Of a stretch of DNA of 55,158 nucleotides, positions 13,352-22,097 are shown one piece after another. Each line of letters opens with the position of its first letter. Positions within the stretch are counted from its first letter, which is position 1. The notes beneath the pieces were generated by a model. It was given only the letters and a program-made list of their open reading frames with translations, did no database searches and was not told the DNA's origin. Origin of the DNA: Bacteroidaceae bacterium (lineage in GTDB: Bacteria; Bacteroidota; Bacteroidia; Bacteroidales; Bacteroidaceae). A program made the position numbers and the translations under genes. The stretch spans positions 1 to 55,158 of the forward strand of contig JAKSLP010000016.1 in NCBI GenBank assembly GCA_024401115.1. Direction: 5' to 3'.

Positions 13352-13430
13352 GTTAACTGTTAACGCGTAACCGACAATAAATGTTGGAAAAAGAAGGGGA
13401 GTGGAGCATCAGTTTCATTCCCCTTATTAT
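13352..13430 (+). terminator. GTTAAC box plus terminator, second copy
   Basis: GTTAACTGTTAACGCGTAAC (13352-13371), then AAGGGGA (13394-13400) paired with TCCCCTT (13419-13425) and an AT-rich T tract on the plus strand. Homologous to 11381-11455. Confidence 0.65.
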
Positions 13431-13485
13431 TTTTTATTTCGTTCAAAATGCGTATATTTGCGAGTCATTATTAATCTATCAAACC

Positions 13486-14187
13486 ATGAAAAAGCTGATT
13501 TTTACCCTTTTGGCTTGTTTCCTGACTCTGGGTGCCTATGCTCAGGATTATAAGGATTCGCCAAACTACCGTAAGAGCATTGCCGTTTTTGGCGGCTCGT
13601 TTAGTGTGATTACCCCTTCGGATGTGGCTAAGGCTCACTGGGCAGAGTGTCTGGGAAGCAAGATTACCACATACGGCATCGGTGGTGCCGGTTTCTCGAA
13701 GACTACCGGTGAGGACCGCTGGCTGTCGGTTCAGATTGACAGAGCACTGGCTGTAGAGAAGCCATACGACATCTTCATCATCTGGGCAAGTACCAATGAT
13801 GTATCCCGTGGCATCAGTCTGGAGGAGCAGAACCAGGAGATTCGCAACTGCATCGAGAAGATCCGCAAGAATGTGCCTCAGGCTAAGATCATGTTCTTTA
13901 GCTCATTACCTGTTCCATTGCTGGAGTACATTGCTGAAGAGGACATTGAGAAGGGACCGGAATGGTCGAGAGGCGGCCGCCGGAACATGAAGAAACTGCC
14001 TTCGTATGTAGAGGGTCAGGAGCAGGTGTGCCGTGAGATGAATGTGCCATTCCTGAACCTGTATACCGATAGCGGTATCAACCGCTGGAATGCGGTGGAT
14101 TTCTTCCAGGGTGACATGCTGCATCTGAACAATGCGGGTTACAACCACATCAAGGAAACTCAGGCAAGATTCATTGCTACTCACTAA
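13486..14187 (+). CDS. Secreted SGNH/GDSL-type hydrolase
   Basis: Protein of 233 residues with a signal peptide (MKKLIFTLLACFLTLGAYAQ). SGNH blocks are visible: the nucleophile region AVFGGSFS in place of GDS, the GIGGAG oxyanion glycine, WASTNDV for the asparagine block, and DMLHLNNAGY with the catalytic Asp/His pair. Such enzymes are esterases acting on polysaccharide acetyl groups or lipids; the substrate is unknown. The G-G-S variant of the first block is slightly unusual. Promoter -7 box TATATTTG at 13453-13460. Confidence 0.75.
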   Translation: MKKLIFTLLACFLTLGAYAQDYKDSPNYRKSIAVFGGSFSVITPSDVAKAHWAECLGSKITTYGIGGAGFSKTTGEDRWLSVQIDRALAVEKPYDIFIIWASTNDVSRGISLEEQNQEIRNCIEKIRKNVPQAKIMFFSSLPVPLLEYIAEEDIEKGPEWSRGGRRNMKKLPSYVEGQEQVCREMNVPFLNLYTDSGINRWNAVDFFQGDMLHLNNAGYNHIKETQARFIATH

Positions 14188-14194
14188 ATAGGAA

Positions 14195-14225
14195 AGGGGC
14201 TTCCAAACGGGAGCCCCTTTTTTTT
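14195..14225. terminator. Intrinsic terminator between convergent genes
   Basis: GGGGCTTCC-AAAC-GGGAGCCCC followed by T8 on the plus strand. It separates the hydrolase gene from the convergent protease gene. Confidence 0.85.
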
Positions 14226-15066
14226 ATCCTTTTTGTTTTTTCAAATACATCCGGATGTAGAATGCCGAGATTAATGCTCCCAGCACTGCAGCCAGAATGG
14301 AGGCCTCGGGACCGAAGGCACCTCCGGTAAAGAGCTCAGGGCCGGTGGCAGAGGAAACAAAGAAACTGTCGCCCGAATCTCCACCGGAAACTGCAAATCC
14401 GAACACATTGCCCTGGGTGAAATTCCATGCCCAATGAATGCCGATGGGTAGCCACAGACTGCCCGAATATTGGTAGGCAGCACCCAACAACAGACCGGCT
14501 TCGATAGCTATGGCGATGGAACTCCAGAGACTGGCTCCGGGATTGAAGATATGCACGATGCCGAAGAACAGTGAGGAAACGGTAAGGGCCAGCCACATGC
14601 CGAATCGCTCGCTAATCATGCGGTACAGCAATCCGCGGAAAATGACCTCCTCGCCACAGGCTACCAACAGGAAACTGATGAAGCTGAGGCAGATGTTGCC
14701 CCACTGAGGGTAGCCGAAACTGCCCGAATAACAGCCACAGACCGCAAAGATGAGGGTGATGGAGCAGAAGAAAAGCACGCCCACAATCCATCCTTGAGAC
14801 AAGTATAGGAAAGCCTGACGGTCAACCAGTTGCAACGGCCATTTCTTCTCGAACAGGCGGCTCCATGCCAGCAACAGGCAGACAATAAGGGCAGATGCCA
14901 CCACATAGCTGATATACTTGAGCCAAGTATTCTCCAGCACAAAGCCTATTCCCTGGCAAAAGCCGTAGGCTGTAAAGAATACGACAATTCCCAGCAGGAG
15001 TTCAAGGCTCCATTTCCACAGCCGCATGGCTGCTACAGGCGACTGACTCTCTTGATTCGATTCCAT
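14224..15066 (-). CDS. CPBP family intramembrane glutamic protease
   Basis: Integral membrane protein of 280 residues with about eight hydrophobic segments. The Abi/CPBP motifs are present: EEVIFRGLLYRMI (EExxxR), FFGIVHIFNP (FxxxH), and HWAWNF near the C-terminus. Family members are Rce1-like proteases; bacterial relatives serve in bacteriocin immunity, prenyl-protein-like processing or unknown roles. The gene begins 33 bases after the end of the GH127 gene on the same strand and may be co-transcribed. The last codon overlaps the T tract of the shared terminator. Confidence 0.85.
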   Translation of the reverse strand: MESNQESQSPVAAMRLWKWSLELLLGIVVFFTAYGFCQGIGFVLENTWLKYISYVVASALIVCLLLAWSRLFEKKWPLQLVDRQAFLYLSQGWIVGVLFFCSITLIFAVCGCYSGSFGYPQWGNICLSFISFLLVACGEEVIFRGLLYRMISERFGMWLALTVSSLFFGIVHIFNPGASLWSSIAIAIEAGLLLGAAYQYSGSLWLPIGIHWAWNFTQGNVFGFAVSGGDSGDSFFVSSATGPELFTGGAFGPEASILAAVLGALISAFYIRMYLKKQKG

Positions 15067-15099
15067 TGATTTCTATTTGTTAGTGATATATTATCTTGT

Positions 15100-17085
15100 T
15101 TACTGCATAAATCCGTTGAACTCAGGAGCATTGGGCAGCCATACGGTCATGGAACCCTTGCCACGGTGAGCGTAAGCGTAATAAGGGATAAGCTTCACAG
15201 GCATCATGGTGGTGTTCAGATAACCGTTGTTGCCTGTAGTGATGTACTGAGCCTGAGTGGTGATGACGTTCACGCCATTCAGCAGGTTGCCGTTCCATTC
15301 ACACTTCATAGGAGTCTTATCACTGAAAATCAGTCGGTTTACATCGTAAGGAACTGAACCTGAAGGGGTATTGTCGGCCCATTCGGCACAATAAACCAGC
15401 GGTCCGCACTCCACACTGAAGCGGCCCTGGTCGTCCTTGACATGTGCGTTAGCCTTTACAATGCGAGGCTGCATGTCGAAATGAACTTGAACGGTATCGC
15501 CCTTCTTCCACTTGCGGTTGACCGACATGTAACCGTTCTGAAGGTCGCCCTTTACCTCCTGACCGTTGACCGTCACCTTATAACCCAACTGCACGTTGTC
15601 GGCATATCGGTACAGATCGCTTGGGACCACCGACCCACGGCACCAACCCGGAATACGGATGTTCATCGTAAAGTCGCCACCTCCCTTTTCCACGGTCATG
15701 CGTACATCACCGTTCCAAGGATAGGCCGTCTCCTGCTTGAGTGTCAGCTTCTTTCCACCCACCGTCACATCGGCCGTATTAGCCGTGAACAGGTTGACGT
15801 ACAACTGCTCGTCACGGGTGGCATAGATATATCCCGGAAGAGAAGGGATGAAGCGACTGATGTTGGAAGGGCAGCATGCGCAACCGAACCAAGCCTTACG
15901 CTCGTATCCGTCGGTGGAAACCTGCAGCGGGTTGGGGTAGAAGAATGTACCGCCATCCATGCTCACACCCGAAATCAGACCGTTATATAAGGTACGCTCC
16001 AGTACATCGTAATACTTGGCATCGCCATGAAGCAGGAACAGACGGTAGTTGACATACACATTACCGATAGCCGCACACGTCTCGTTGTAGGCCGATGCAT
16101 TAGGCAACTCGTAATTGTCGCCAAACGCCTCACCATCGTGACGGGCACCTATACCGCCCGTGATATACAGCTTCTTGCTGACGATATTCTCCCAAATGCT
16201 GTCGATGGCAGCCACATACGACTTGTCGCCGGTAAGGCAAGCCACATCGGCCATTCCGGCATACATGTAAGTGGCACGAACCGCATGACCGATAGCCTCA
16301 AACTCCTCAGTTACAGGCTTCCGGCTCTGGTTGTACCATTCCCGGTGAGAAGTCTTTCCACGGTAATCCAGGAAGAACTTGGCCTGATCCAGATACTTGC
16401 GGTCGCCGGTAGCCAGATACAGCTTGCACAAGCCCATTTCGGCAATCTGGTGGCCTGGGACCTTAATCTTCTGCCCCGGATTAGGACCGATTTCACGGCA
16501 CACACAATCGGCATAACGGATGGCAATATCCAGGAAATTACGCTTGCCGGTGGCCTGATAATGCGCCACTGCTGCCTCGAGCATGTGACCTAAATTATAG
16601 AACTCGTGACTCAGTTCCTCCACCTCGTCCCAACGGTTGGCACCCACCCATTCGTGCGGATGCTTGGGGTTCATGGTTCGGGCCGTATTCAGATAACCGT
16701 CCTTTTCCTGTCCTCCGGCCACAATCACCAGCACACTGTCGATATAGCGGTCCATCTTAGGGTCAGGATATGTCTGCATCAGGTAGCTGGCACCCTCGAT
16801 GGTCTTATAGACATCCGTATCGTCGAAAGAGTAACCCTCCACCACATAGGAATCACTGGGGTGAGCAGCCTTGATGAAATTCTCGTACCGGCCGGTCTCC
16901 TCGCACTTGCTGAAAGCCAATGGAACGGTCACCTCACGACTGGCCTTGAGACGCTGGCCCCAGAAGCCGTCGGCCACCTTGACACTGGTAAACGGAACGG
17001 GAGTGATGGGGTATCCGGCATTGACACTCTGGGCACTGGCAGCAGTGGCCATAAGCGCCAGAAAGGAGAAAAGGATGTGTTTCAT
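15100..17085 (-). CDS. GH127 beta-L-arabinofuranosidase-like enzyme
   Basis: Secreted protein of 661 residues (signal peptide about 1-19). It is an (alpha/alpha)6-barrel of the DUF1680/GH127 family. The zinc-cysteine site is intact: E319 (HDGEAFG), E335 and C337 (YNETC), and C402, C404, C405 (GCACCPS). The pattern and numbering closely follow Bifidobacterium HypBA1 (E322, E338, C340, C415, C417, C418), so C404 is the predicted nucleophile and E319 the acid/base. It should release beta-L-arabinofuranose from plant glycans, though related families act on other sugars. A minus-strand -7 box TACCTTTG is the complement of 17112-17119. Confidence 0.85.
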   Translation of the reverse strand: MKHILFSFLALMATAASAQSVNAGYPITPVPFTSVKVADGFWGQRLKASREVTVPLAFSKCEETGRYENFIKAAHPSDSYVVEGYSFDDTDVYKTIEGASYLMQTYPDPKMDRYIDSVLVIVAGGQEKDGYLNTARTMNPKHPHEWVGANRWDEVEELSHEFYNLGHMLEAAVAHYQATGKRNFLDIAIRYADCVCREIGPNPGQKIKVPGHQIAEMGLCKLYLATGDRKYLDQAKFFLDYRGKTSHREWYNQSRKPVTEEFEAIGHAVRATYMYAGMADVACLTGDKSYVAAIDSIWENIVSKKLYITGGIGARHDGEAFGDNYELPNASAYNETCAAIGNVYVNYRLFLLHGDAKYYDVLERTLYNGLISGVSMDGGTFFYPNPLQVSTDGYERKAWFGCACCPSNISRFIPSLPGYIYATRDEQLYVNLFTANTADVTVGGKKLTLKQETAYPWNGDVRMTVEKGGGDFTMNIRIPGWCRGSVVPSDLYRYADNVQLGYKVTVNGQEVKGDLQNGYMSVNRKWKKGDTVQVHFDMQPRIVKANAHVKDDQGRFSVECGPLVYCAEWADNTPSGSVPYDVNRLIFSDKTPMKCEWNGNLLNGVNVITTQAQYITTGNNGYLNTTMMPVKLIPYYAYAHRGKGSMTVWLPNAPEFNGFMQ

Positions 17086-17196
17086 GGTATGTAAATGTTT
17101 ACGTTATCATGCAAAGGTATAAAAAGTTTGGAAAAACATCGGGAATATCCGGCATTATTCATCAATCTCTTATATTTTTTGTAATTTTGTGTCCGA

Positions 17197-17425
17197 TTTG
17201 GAAATCGGGGGCGTACTGTCCTCCGGTGAAAGGGAATCCGGTGTGATACCGGAGCTGTTCCTGCAGCTGTAAGCATTCTTCCTCTTCCGCAAAGTCGAGG
17301 AACCAAAGGCAGACAATAATCCAAGTGCCACTGTTGCTTTTTCAATGGGAAGGCCTTTGTTTGCCGGATGCGAGCCAGAATACCTGCCAGATTATACATA
17401 GTATGATTTACTCCCAGGAGTTGGA
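17197..17425 (+). promoter_or_regulatory. Cobalamin riboswitch upstream of btuB-like operon
   Basis: Promoter -7 box TAATTTTG at 17183-17190. The aptamer shows AAAGGGAATCCGGTGTG, the GCAGCTGTAAGC segment, GCCACTG and the B12 box AGCCAGAATACCTGCC (17373-17388). Loop L5 TTCCTG (17258-17263) can pair with CAGGAG (17415-17420) in the small hairpin ACTCC-CA-GGAGT, the typical L5-L13 kissing loop. This hairpin ends about 20 bases before ATG 17442, which suggests control of translation: corrinoid binding would shut the operon off. Confidence 0.9.
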
Positions 17426-17441
17426 TTAAATAATAAAACTT

Positions 17442-19526
17442 ATGAATTTAAGAGACAAAGTTTTTATTTTGATGACCGCATCCTCGGCATGCGCGTATGC
17501 CCAGAGTGAGGATGTGTTGAAGACGGTGGAACTGAACCCGATTACCGTAATCGGTACAGGAACCTACCACAAGGCAGACAATACACCGGTGGCTGTGAAG
17601 GTCATCTCTGCCAAGGATCTGAAGGACGCACAGGTAACCAACCTATCGGACGCACTGACACGACTGACTACAAACATTACCACACATACCAACGGTATGG
17701 GCAGTTTCGTGAACTTCAACGGTGTGAGTGACGATTATCTGCTGATTCTGGAGAACGGCAAGCGTATGAGTGGCGATGACCGCTGGAACCGCATCAGCAT
17801 GAGCAATATCAAGCGTATCGAGATTCTGAGTGGTGCTGCCAGTGCTCTGTACGGCAGTGAGGCCATTGCCGGTGTGATTAACATCATCACTGACGAGAGC
17901 AAGAATAAGGTGGAGGCAACCAACTTTACCAAGTTCTCCAGCCACGGACGTCTGGATGAGGATATCAATGTGGATGTAAATTCCGGCAAGTTGAGCAGCT
18001 TCACCTCGTACAACCATAAGGAGGCTGACAACTGGTTGGTCAATCATTATCAGGAATTTAAAGAGGGTGACAAGCAGGTCCTGAAACTGACCGGAAGACC
18101 CATGTCGGTAGGATTCAACTCGGAGAACATCAGTCAGAAGTTCGAGTATAAGTTTAACGATAAGTTCTCGGTTTATGTCCGTGGAAACTATTACGACTAT
18201 GTCACCGAACGCCCACAGGGAGCCACCTATTTCACCCAGAAGGCTACCACCAATAAGGAAACCGGTGAAAAGACCTACGACTATTCGGAAAAAATAGCCT
18301 ATACCTACGATCTGCACCATAAGTCGTATACCTATGGAGCCGGTGCACGTTGGGAGCCAAACAAGGACACTCACATCTATCTGGATGTATATAGCGATAA
18401 CTTCGTATCGAAGTATAACTATTGGCAAACCGCTGATAAAGAGGAATATGACGTAACCCGCAAGCGTACTCACTATACCAACGAGACCCTGAAGGGCATC
18501 TTCCGCCTGAACTCATGGAACAAGCTTTCAGCCGGTCTGGAGTTCGTTCAGGAGGCACTGAACAGTGAGAGCGACAACATCGAGTTCGAGACCACCAACA
18601 CCTACAATGCCTATGCACAGGACGAGATGCAGCTGGTGGGCGGACTGGAGGCAGTCCTGGGAATGCGCTACACCTATAACGACCTGTTCGGTTCACAGTT
18701 CACTCCCAATGCTGGTCTGTTCTATCACATGGGCGGTTTCCGCCTGCGTGCCAGCTATGCCGGAGGCTATCGCACTCCAACCCTTTCACAGCTGTTCGCT
18801 ACCGATCAGGCCAAGACCAATTCCCGTTTCACCATTCCTAATTCGGCCCTGAAACCGGAAAAGAATGATTTCTGGAATGCCAATGCGGAATACAGCAACA
18901 ACTGGATGAGCGTGAGCGTGAGCGGTTACATCAATTCGATCCGCAACATGATCAACTATCGTACACTGACTCAGAGCGAAATCGACAAGGATGCCTACCT
19001 GAGCTCGCTGTATGCGGACGGATGGACCACTATCCGCCAGCGTGACAATATCGACAAGGCCAAACTGAAGGGAATCAGTGCCAACGTGAAGTTCATCCTT
19101 CCTGGAGGATTCTCACTGAACGGTGGTTATTCGTATACCGATTCCAAGGCCAAGACCGTGACCCTGGATGCCAAGACCCAACAGTATGTCACTACCGAAA
19201 CTCCTGTAGACAAGAGTGTTATGAATGTGGCTAATGTGGGTGTGACCTGGAACCACAACTGGGGTGACTATTACCTGAACGTGAACCTGAACGGTCATAT
19301 CCAGGGCAAGCGCTACAGCAGTACCTACGGTTATGCTCCACGATACCAGCAGTGGGACCTGAATACCCGTCACACCTTTGTGATGCAGCATTTCACCCTG
19401 GAACCGAGCGTGGGTATTGAGAACTTGTTCAACCAGCGTGATAACTCGTTCTGGAACAGCAACTTCAGTACTATTAATCCAGGTCGTTCACTGTACGTGA
19501 GTGTGGCACTGAAATTCAAAGGATAA
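17442..19526 (+). CDS. btuB: TonB-dependent receptor, BtuB-like
   Basis: Outer membrane receptor of 694 residues. Signal peptide about 1-20 (ending AYAQ), a TonB-box-like ITVIGTGT, plug domain about 35-150 (TPVAVKVIS...GAASALYGSEAIAGVINI), then a 22-strand type barrel ending SLYVSVALKFKG with the terminal aromatic/hydrophobic strand. It lacks a SusC-type N-terminal extension and is the size of BtuB. The cobalamin riboswitch and the corrin synthesis genes 12 bases downstream indicate corrinoid uptake. Confidence 0.88.
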   Translation: MNLRDKVFILMTASSACAYAQSEDVLKTVELNPITVIGTGTYHKADNTPVAVKVISAKDLKDAQVTNLSDALTRLTTNITTHTNGMGSFVNFNGVSDDYLLILENGKRMSGDDRWNRISMSNIKRIEILSGAASALYGSEAIAGVINIITDESKNKVEATNFTKFSSHGRLDEDINVDVNSGKLSSFTSYNHKEADNWLVNHYQEFKEGDKQVLKLTGRPMSVGFNSENISQKFEYKFNDKFSVYVRGNYYDYVTERPQGATYFTQKATTNKETGEKTYDYSEKIAYTYDLHHKSYTYGAGARWEPNKDTHIYLDVYSDNFVSKYNYWQTADKEEYDVTRKRTHYTNETLKGIFRLNSWNKLSAGLEFVQEALNSESDNIEFETTNTYNAYAQDEMQLVGGLEAVLGMRYTYNDLFGSQFTPNAGLFYHMGGFRLRASYAGGYRTPTLSQLFATDQAKTNSRFTIPNSALKPEKNDFWNANAEYSNNWMSVSVSGYINSIRNMINYRTLTQSEIDKDAYLSSLYADGWTTIRQRDNIDKAKLKGISANVKFILPGGFSLNGGYSYTDSKAKTVTLDAKTQQYVTTETPVDKSVMNVANVGVTWNHNWGDYYLNVNLNGHIQGKRYSSTYGYAPRYQQWDLNTRHTFVMQHFTLEPSVGIENLFNQRDNSFWNSNFSTINPGRSLYVSVALKFKG

Positions 19527-19537
19527 TTTTTAGGATT

Positions 19538-20935
19538 ATGAGAATATATGTAGCGGGCATTGGCCCTGGCTCTCCACAAGACATCACTCCGGCGGTACTG
19601 AATGCCGTTCAGGACAGTGATGTGGTGGTGGGTTACAAGTATTATTTCCAGTTTATCGAGTCTTACCTGAAACCGGGGACGGAATGTATCGATACGGGAA
19701 TGAAGAAGGAACGCGACAGGGCGGAACAGGCTTTCCGTCTGGCTGAAGAGGGGAAGACCGTTTGTGTCATCTCCAGTGGTGATGCGGGTATCTATGGCAT
19801 GACTCCTCTGATCTATGAGATGAAGAAGGAGCGTCAGGCCGATGTGGAGATCATCCCCTTGCCCGGAATCAGTGCGTTCCAAAAGGCCGCTTCGCTACTG
19901 GGGGCTCCCATGGGACATGATTTCTGTGTGATTTCCCTGAGCGACCTGATGACGCCTTGGGCACTGATCGAGAAGCGCATCAAGGCTGCTGCATCGGGCG
20001 ATTTCATTACAGCGATCTATAATCCCAAGAGCAACGGACGTTACTGGCAGCTTCATCGCCTGAAGGAGATTTTCATGCAGGAGAGAAATGCCGATAATGT
20101 AGTGGGTTATGTTCGTCAGGCCGGTCGTGAGGAACAGTCGGTTGCCGTCACCACACTGAAGGACTTTGATCCCGAGGAGGTGGACATGTTTACCGTTGTC
20201 ATCATCGGAAACAGCCAGTCGTATATAGCTGACGGAAAGTTTATTACCCCAAGAGGATACTATCGGGAACAGACAGAAGAGGGCAAGAATGTGGGTCAGA
20301 ACATCATGATCCAGTCGTTCCAGACCATCCGAAAGGAACTGAAACATCCTGATATCCCTCTGTGGAAACTGTGGCCTATGCTGCATGCCATTCATACCAC
20401 GGCCGATTTCGATATGGAGAACCGCCTGTGGATGGATGAGGAGGCAACGGCCATTTTATATAACAAGGTTCAGAACGGTGAACTGAAGACCATCGTGACC
20501 GATGTGACGATGGCAGCCTCGGGTATCCGCAAAGGAGCTTTAGAACGGTTGGGCATTCAGGTGGTTTGTTACATTAACGATCCCCGAGGAGCGGAAATGG
20601 CCAAGAGATTGGGCATCACCCGTGCTCAGGCCGGCATGCGACTGGCTGCCGAGGAATATCCCGATGCACTCTATGTGTTCGGTAATGCGCCAACCGCCCT
20701 TCTGGAGCTTTGTGAACTAATGCGAAAGAAGAAGTGCACACCGGCAGGAATCATTGGTGCTCCTGTGGGTTTTGTGCATGTGGAGGAAAGCAAGCATGCG
20801 GCCAAACCGTTTAAGAATGTGCCTAAGATCCTGATTGAGGGACGCAAGGGCGGAAGCAATCTGGCGGCTACTCTGGTGAACTCCATCCTGACTTACGATG
20901 ATGCGGAACAGTTAAGACCGGGAAGAGATGTATAA
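19538..20935 (+). CDS. cbiHC: CbiH/CobJ - CbiC/CobH fusion
   Basis: Protein of 465 residues with two domains. Residues 1-245 are precorrin-3B C17-methyltransferase (CobJ/CbiH): VAGIGPGSPQDITP, SSGDAGIYGM, PGISAFQKAAS and the AdoMet-binding PKSNGRYWQL region. Residues about 260-465 are precorrin-8X methylmutase (CbiC/CobH), with the catalytic histidine in LHAIHTTADFD and the tail PVGFVHVEESK. The fusion joins two non-consecutive steps of the corrin ring pathway. The stop overlaps the next gene by 8 bases. Confidence 0.92.
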   Translation: MRIYVAGIGPGSPQDITPAVLNAVQDSDVVVGYKYYFQFIESYLKPGTECIDTGMKKERDRAEQAFRLAEEGKTVCVISSGDAGIYGMTPLIYEMKKERQADVEIIPLPGISAFQKAASLLGAPMGHDFCVISLSDLMTPWALIEKRIKAAASGDFITAIYNPKSNGRYWQLHRLKEIFMQERNADNVVGYVRQAGREEQSVAVTTLKDFDPEEVDMFTVVIIGNSQSYIADGKFITPRGYYREQTEEGKNVGQNIMIQSFQTIRKELKHPDIPLWKLWPMLHAIHTTADFDMENRLWMDEEATAILYNKVQNGELKTIVTDVTMAASGIRKGALERLGIQVVCYINDPRGAEMAKRLGITRAQAGMRLAAEEYPDALYVFGNAPTALLELCELMRKKKCTPAGIIGAPVGFVHVEESKHAAKPFKNVPKILIEGRKGGSNLAATLVNSILTYDDAEQLRPGRDV

Positions 20936-22097
20936 ATGTACCATCATAGGCATTAGCGACCGTAGGGAACAGTGGTTTACTCCTGAGGTTCTGCAGGTTA
21001 TATCCAAAGGAAAGGTCTTCTCGGGTGGCAGGCGCCATCATGAGATTATGGCTTCCTATCTGCCTGAAGATGCCCGATGGATAGACATTACCGTTCCATT
21101 GTCGGATGTATTTGAAAAGTACAGCACGTGCGATGATGTCGTAATCTTTGCATCGGGCGATCCGCTGTTCTTCGGTTTTGCAGCCACTGTCCAGCGTGAA
21201 GTTCCCGGAGTGCAGATGAAGGTCTATCCGTCGTTCAATTCGCTACAGATGCTGGCGCACCGGTTGAATCTGCCTTATCAGGACATGCATGTGGTATCGC
21301 TCACCGGTCGCCCTTGGGACAAATTTGATGAGGCACTGATATCGGGTGAATCCTTTATTGGGGTACTGACGGACAGGCACAACACTCCTCAGGTGATCTG
21401 GAACCGCATGCAGGAATTCGGATACGACAATTACCGGATGACGGTTGGCGAGAATCTGGGCAATGAGGAGAAGGAGTGTGTCTCCCCATTCCGTCCTGAT
21501 AAGGAATATGCACAACCCAATTGTCTGATTCTGCAGAAATTAAGTGCCAGAACCCGTTCGTTCGGTATTCCGGAAAGTGAGTTTCACCTGCTGAACGGAA
21601 GAGCCAAGATGATCACCAAGATGCCCATCCGCCTCCTGTCGCTCTCGATGCTGGACCTGCACCAGAAGCGCTCGATGTGGGATGTGGGTTTCTGTACCGG
21701 TAGCGTGAGCATCGAAGCCAAACTGCAATTCCCGCATCTTCAAGTCACTGCATTTGAGGTGCGTGAAGAGGGGAAAGCACTGATGGAGCAGAACAGCCGC
21801 AAGTTCGGTACTCCTGGAATAACAGCCGTTATCGGTGATTTCATAGAGACAGACACATCGGTTTATCCCGCTCCCGATGCCATATTCATTGGCGGACATG
21901 GCGGGAAACTGAAAGAGATGATATTGAAAATCAAGGAGGTGATGATGCCGGGAGCCTGCATCGTGTTCAATTCCGTTTCGGAAGAGAGCAAGCAGATGTT
22001 TGAGGAAGGCGTACGGGAAGCAGGCCTGCAGATAACCCGTTGCAGCCGTATGGCTCTGGACGATTTTAACCCGATTTATATCTTGAAAGCAGAATGA
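20928..22097 (+). CDS. cbiET: CbiE-CbiT (CobL-like) precorrin-6Y methyltransferase/decarboxylase
   Basis: Protein of 389 residues. Residues 1-205 form the CbiE domain (C5 methylation; FSGGRRHHEIM, FASGDPLFFG, SLTGRPWDKFDEAL). Residues about 206-389 form CbiT (C15 methylation and decarboxylation at C12), a class I methyltransferase with MWDVGFCTGSVSIEA as its AdoMet loop. The natural CobL-type fusion is common in Bacteroidales. It overlaps both neighbours (8 and 4 bases), so translation is coupled. Confidence 0.92.
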   Translation: MYKCTIIGISDRREQWFTPEVLQVISKGKVFSGGRRHHEIMASYLPEDARWIDITVPLSDVFEKYSTCDDVVIFASGDPLFFGFAATVQREVPGVQMKVYPSFNSLQMLAHRLNLPYQDMHVVSLTGRPWDKFDEALISGESFIGVLTDRHNTPQVIWNRMQEFGYDNYRMTVGENLGNEEKECVSPFRPDKEYAQPNCLILQKLSARTRSFGIPESEFHLLNGRAKMITKMPIRLLSLSMLDLHQKRSMWDVGFCTGSVSIEAKLQFPHLQVTAFEVREEGKALMEQNSRKFGTPGITAVIGDFIETDTSVYPAPDAIFIGGHGGKLKEMILKIKEVMMPGACIVFNSVSEESKQMFEEGVREAGLQITRCSRMALDDFNPIYILKAE

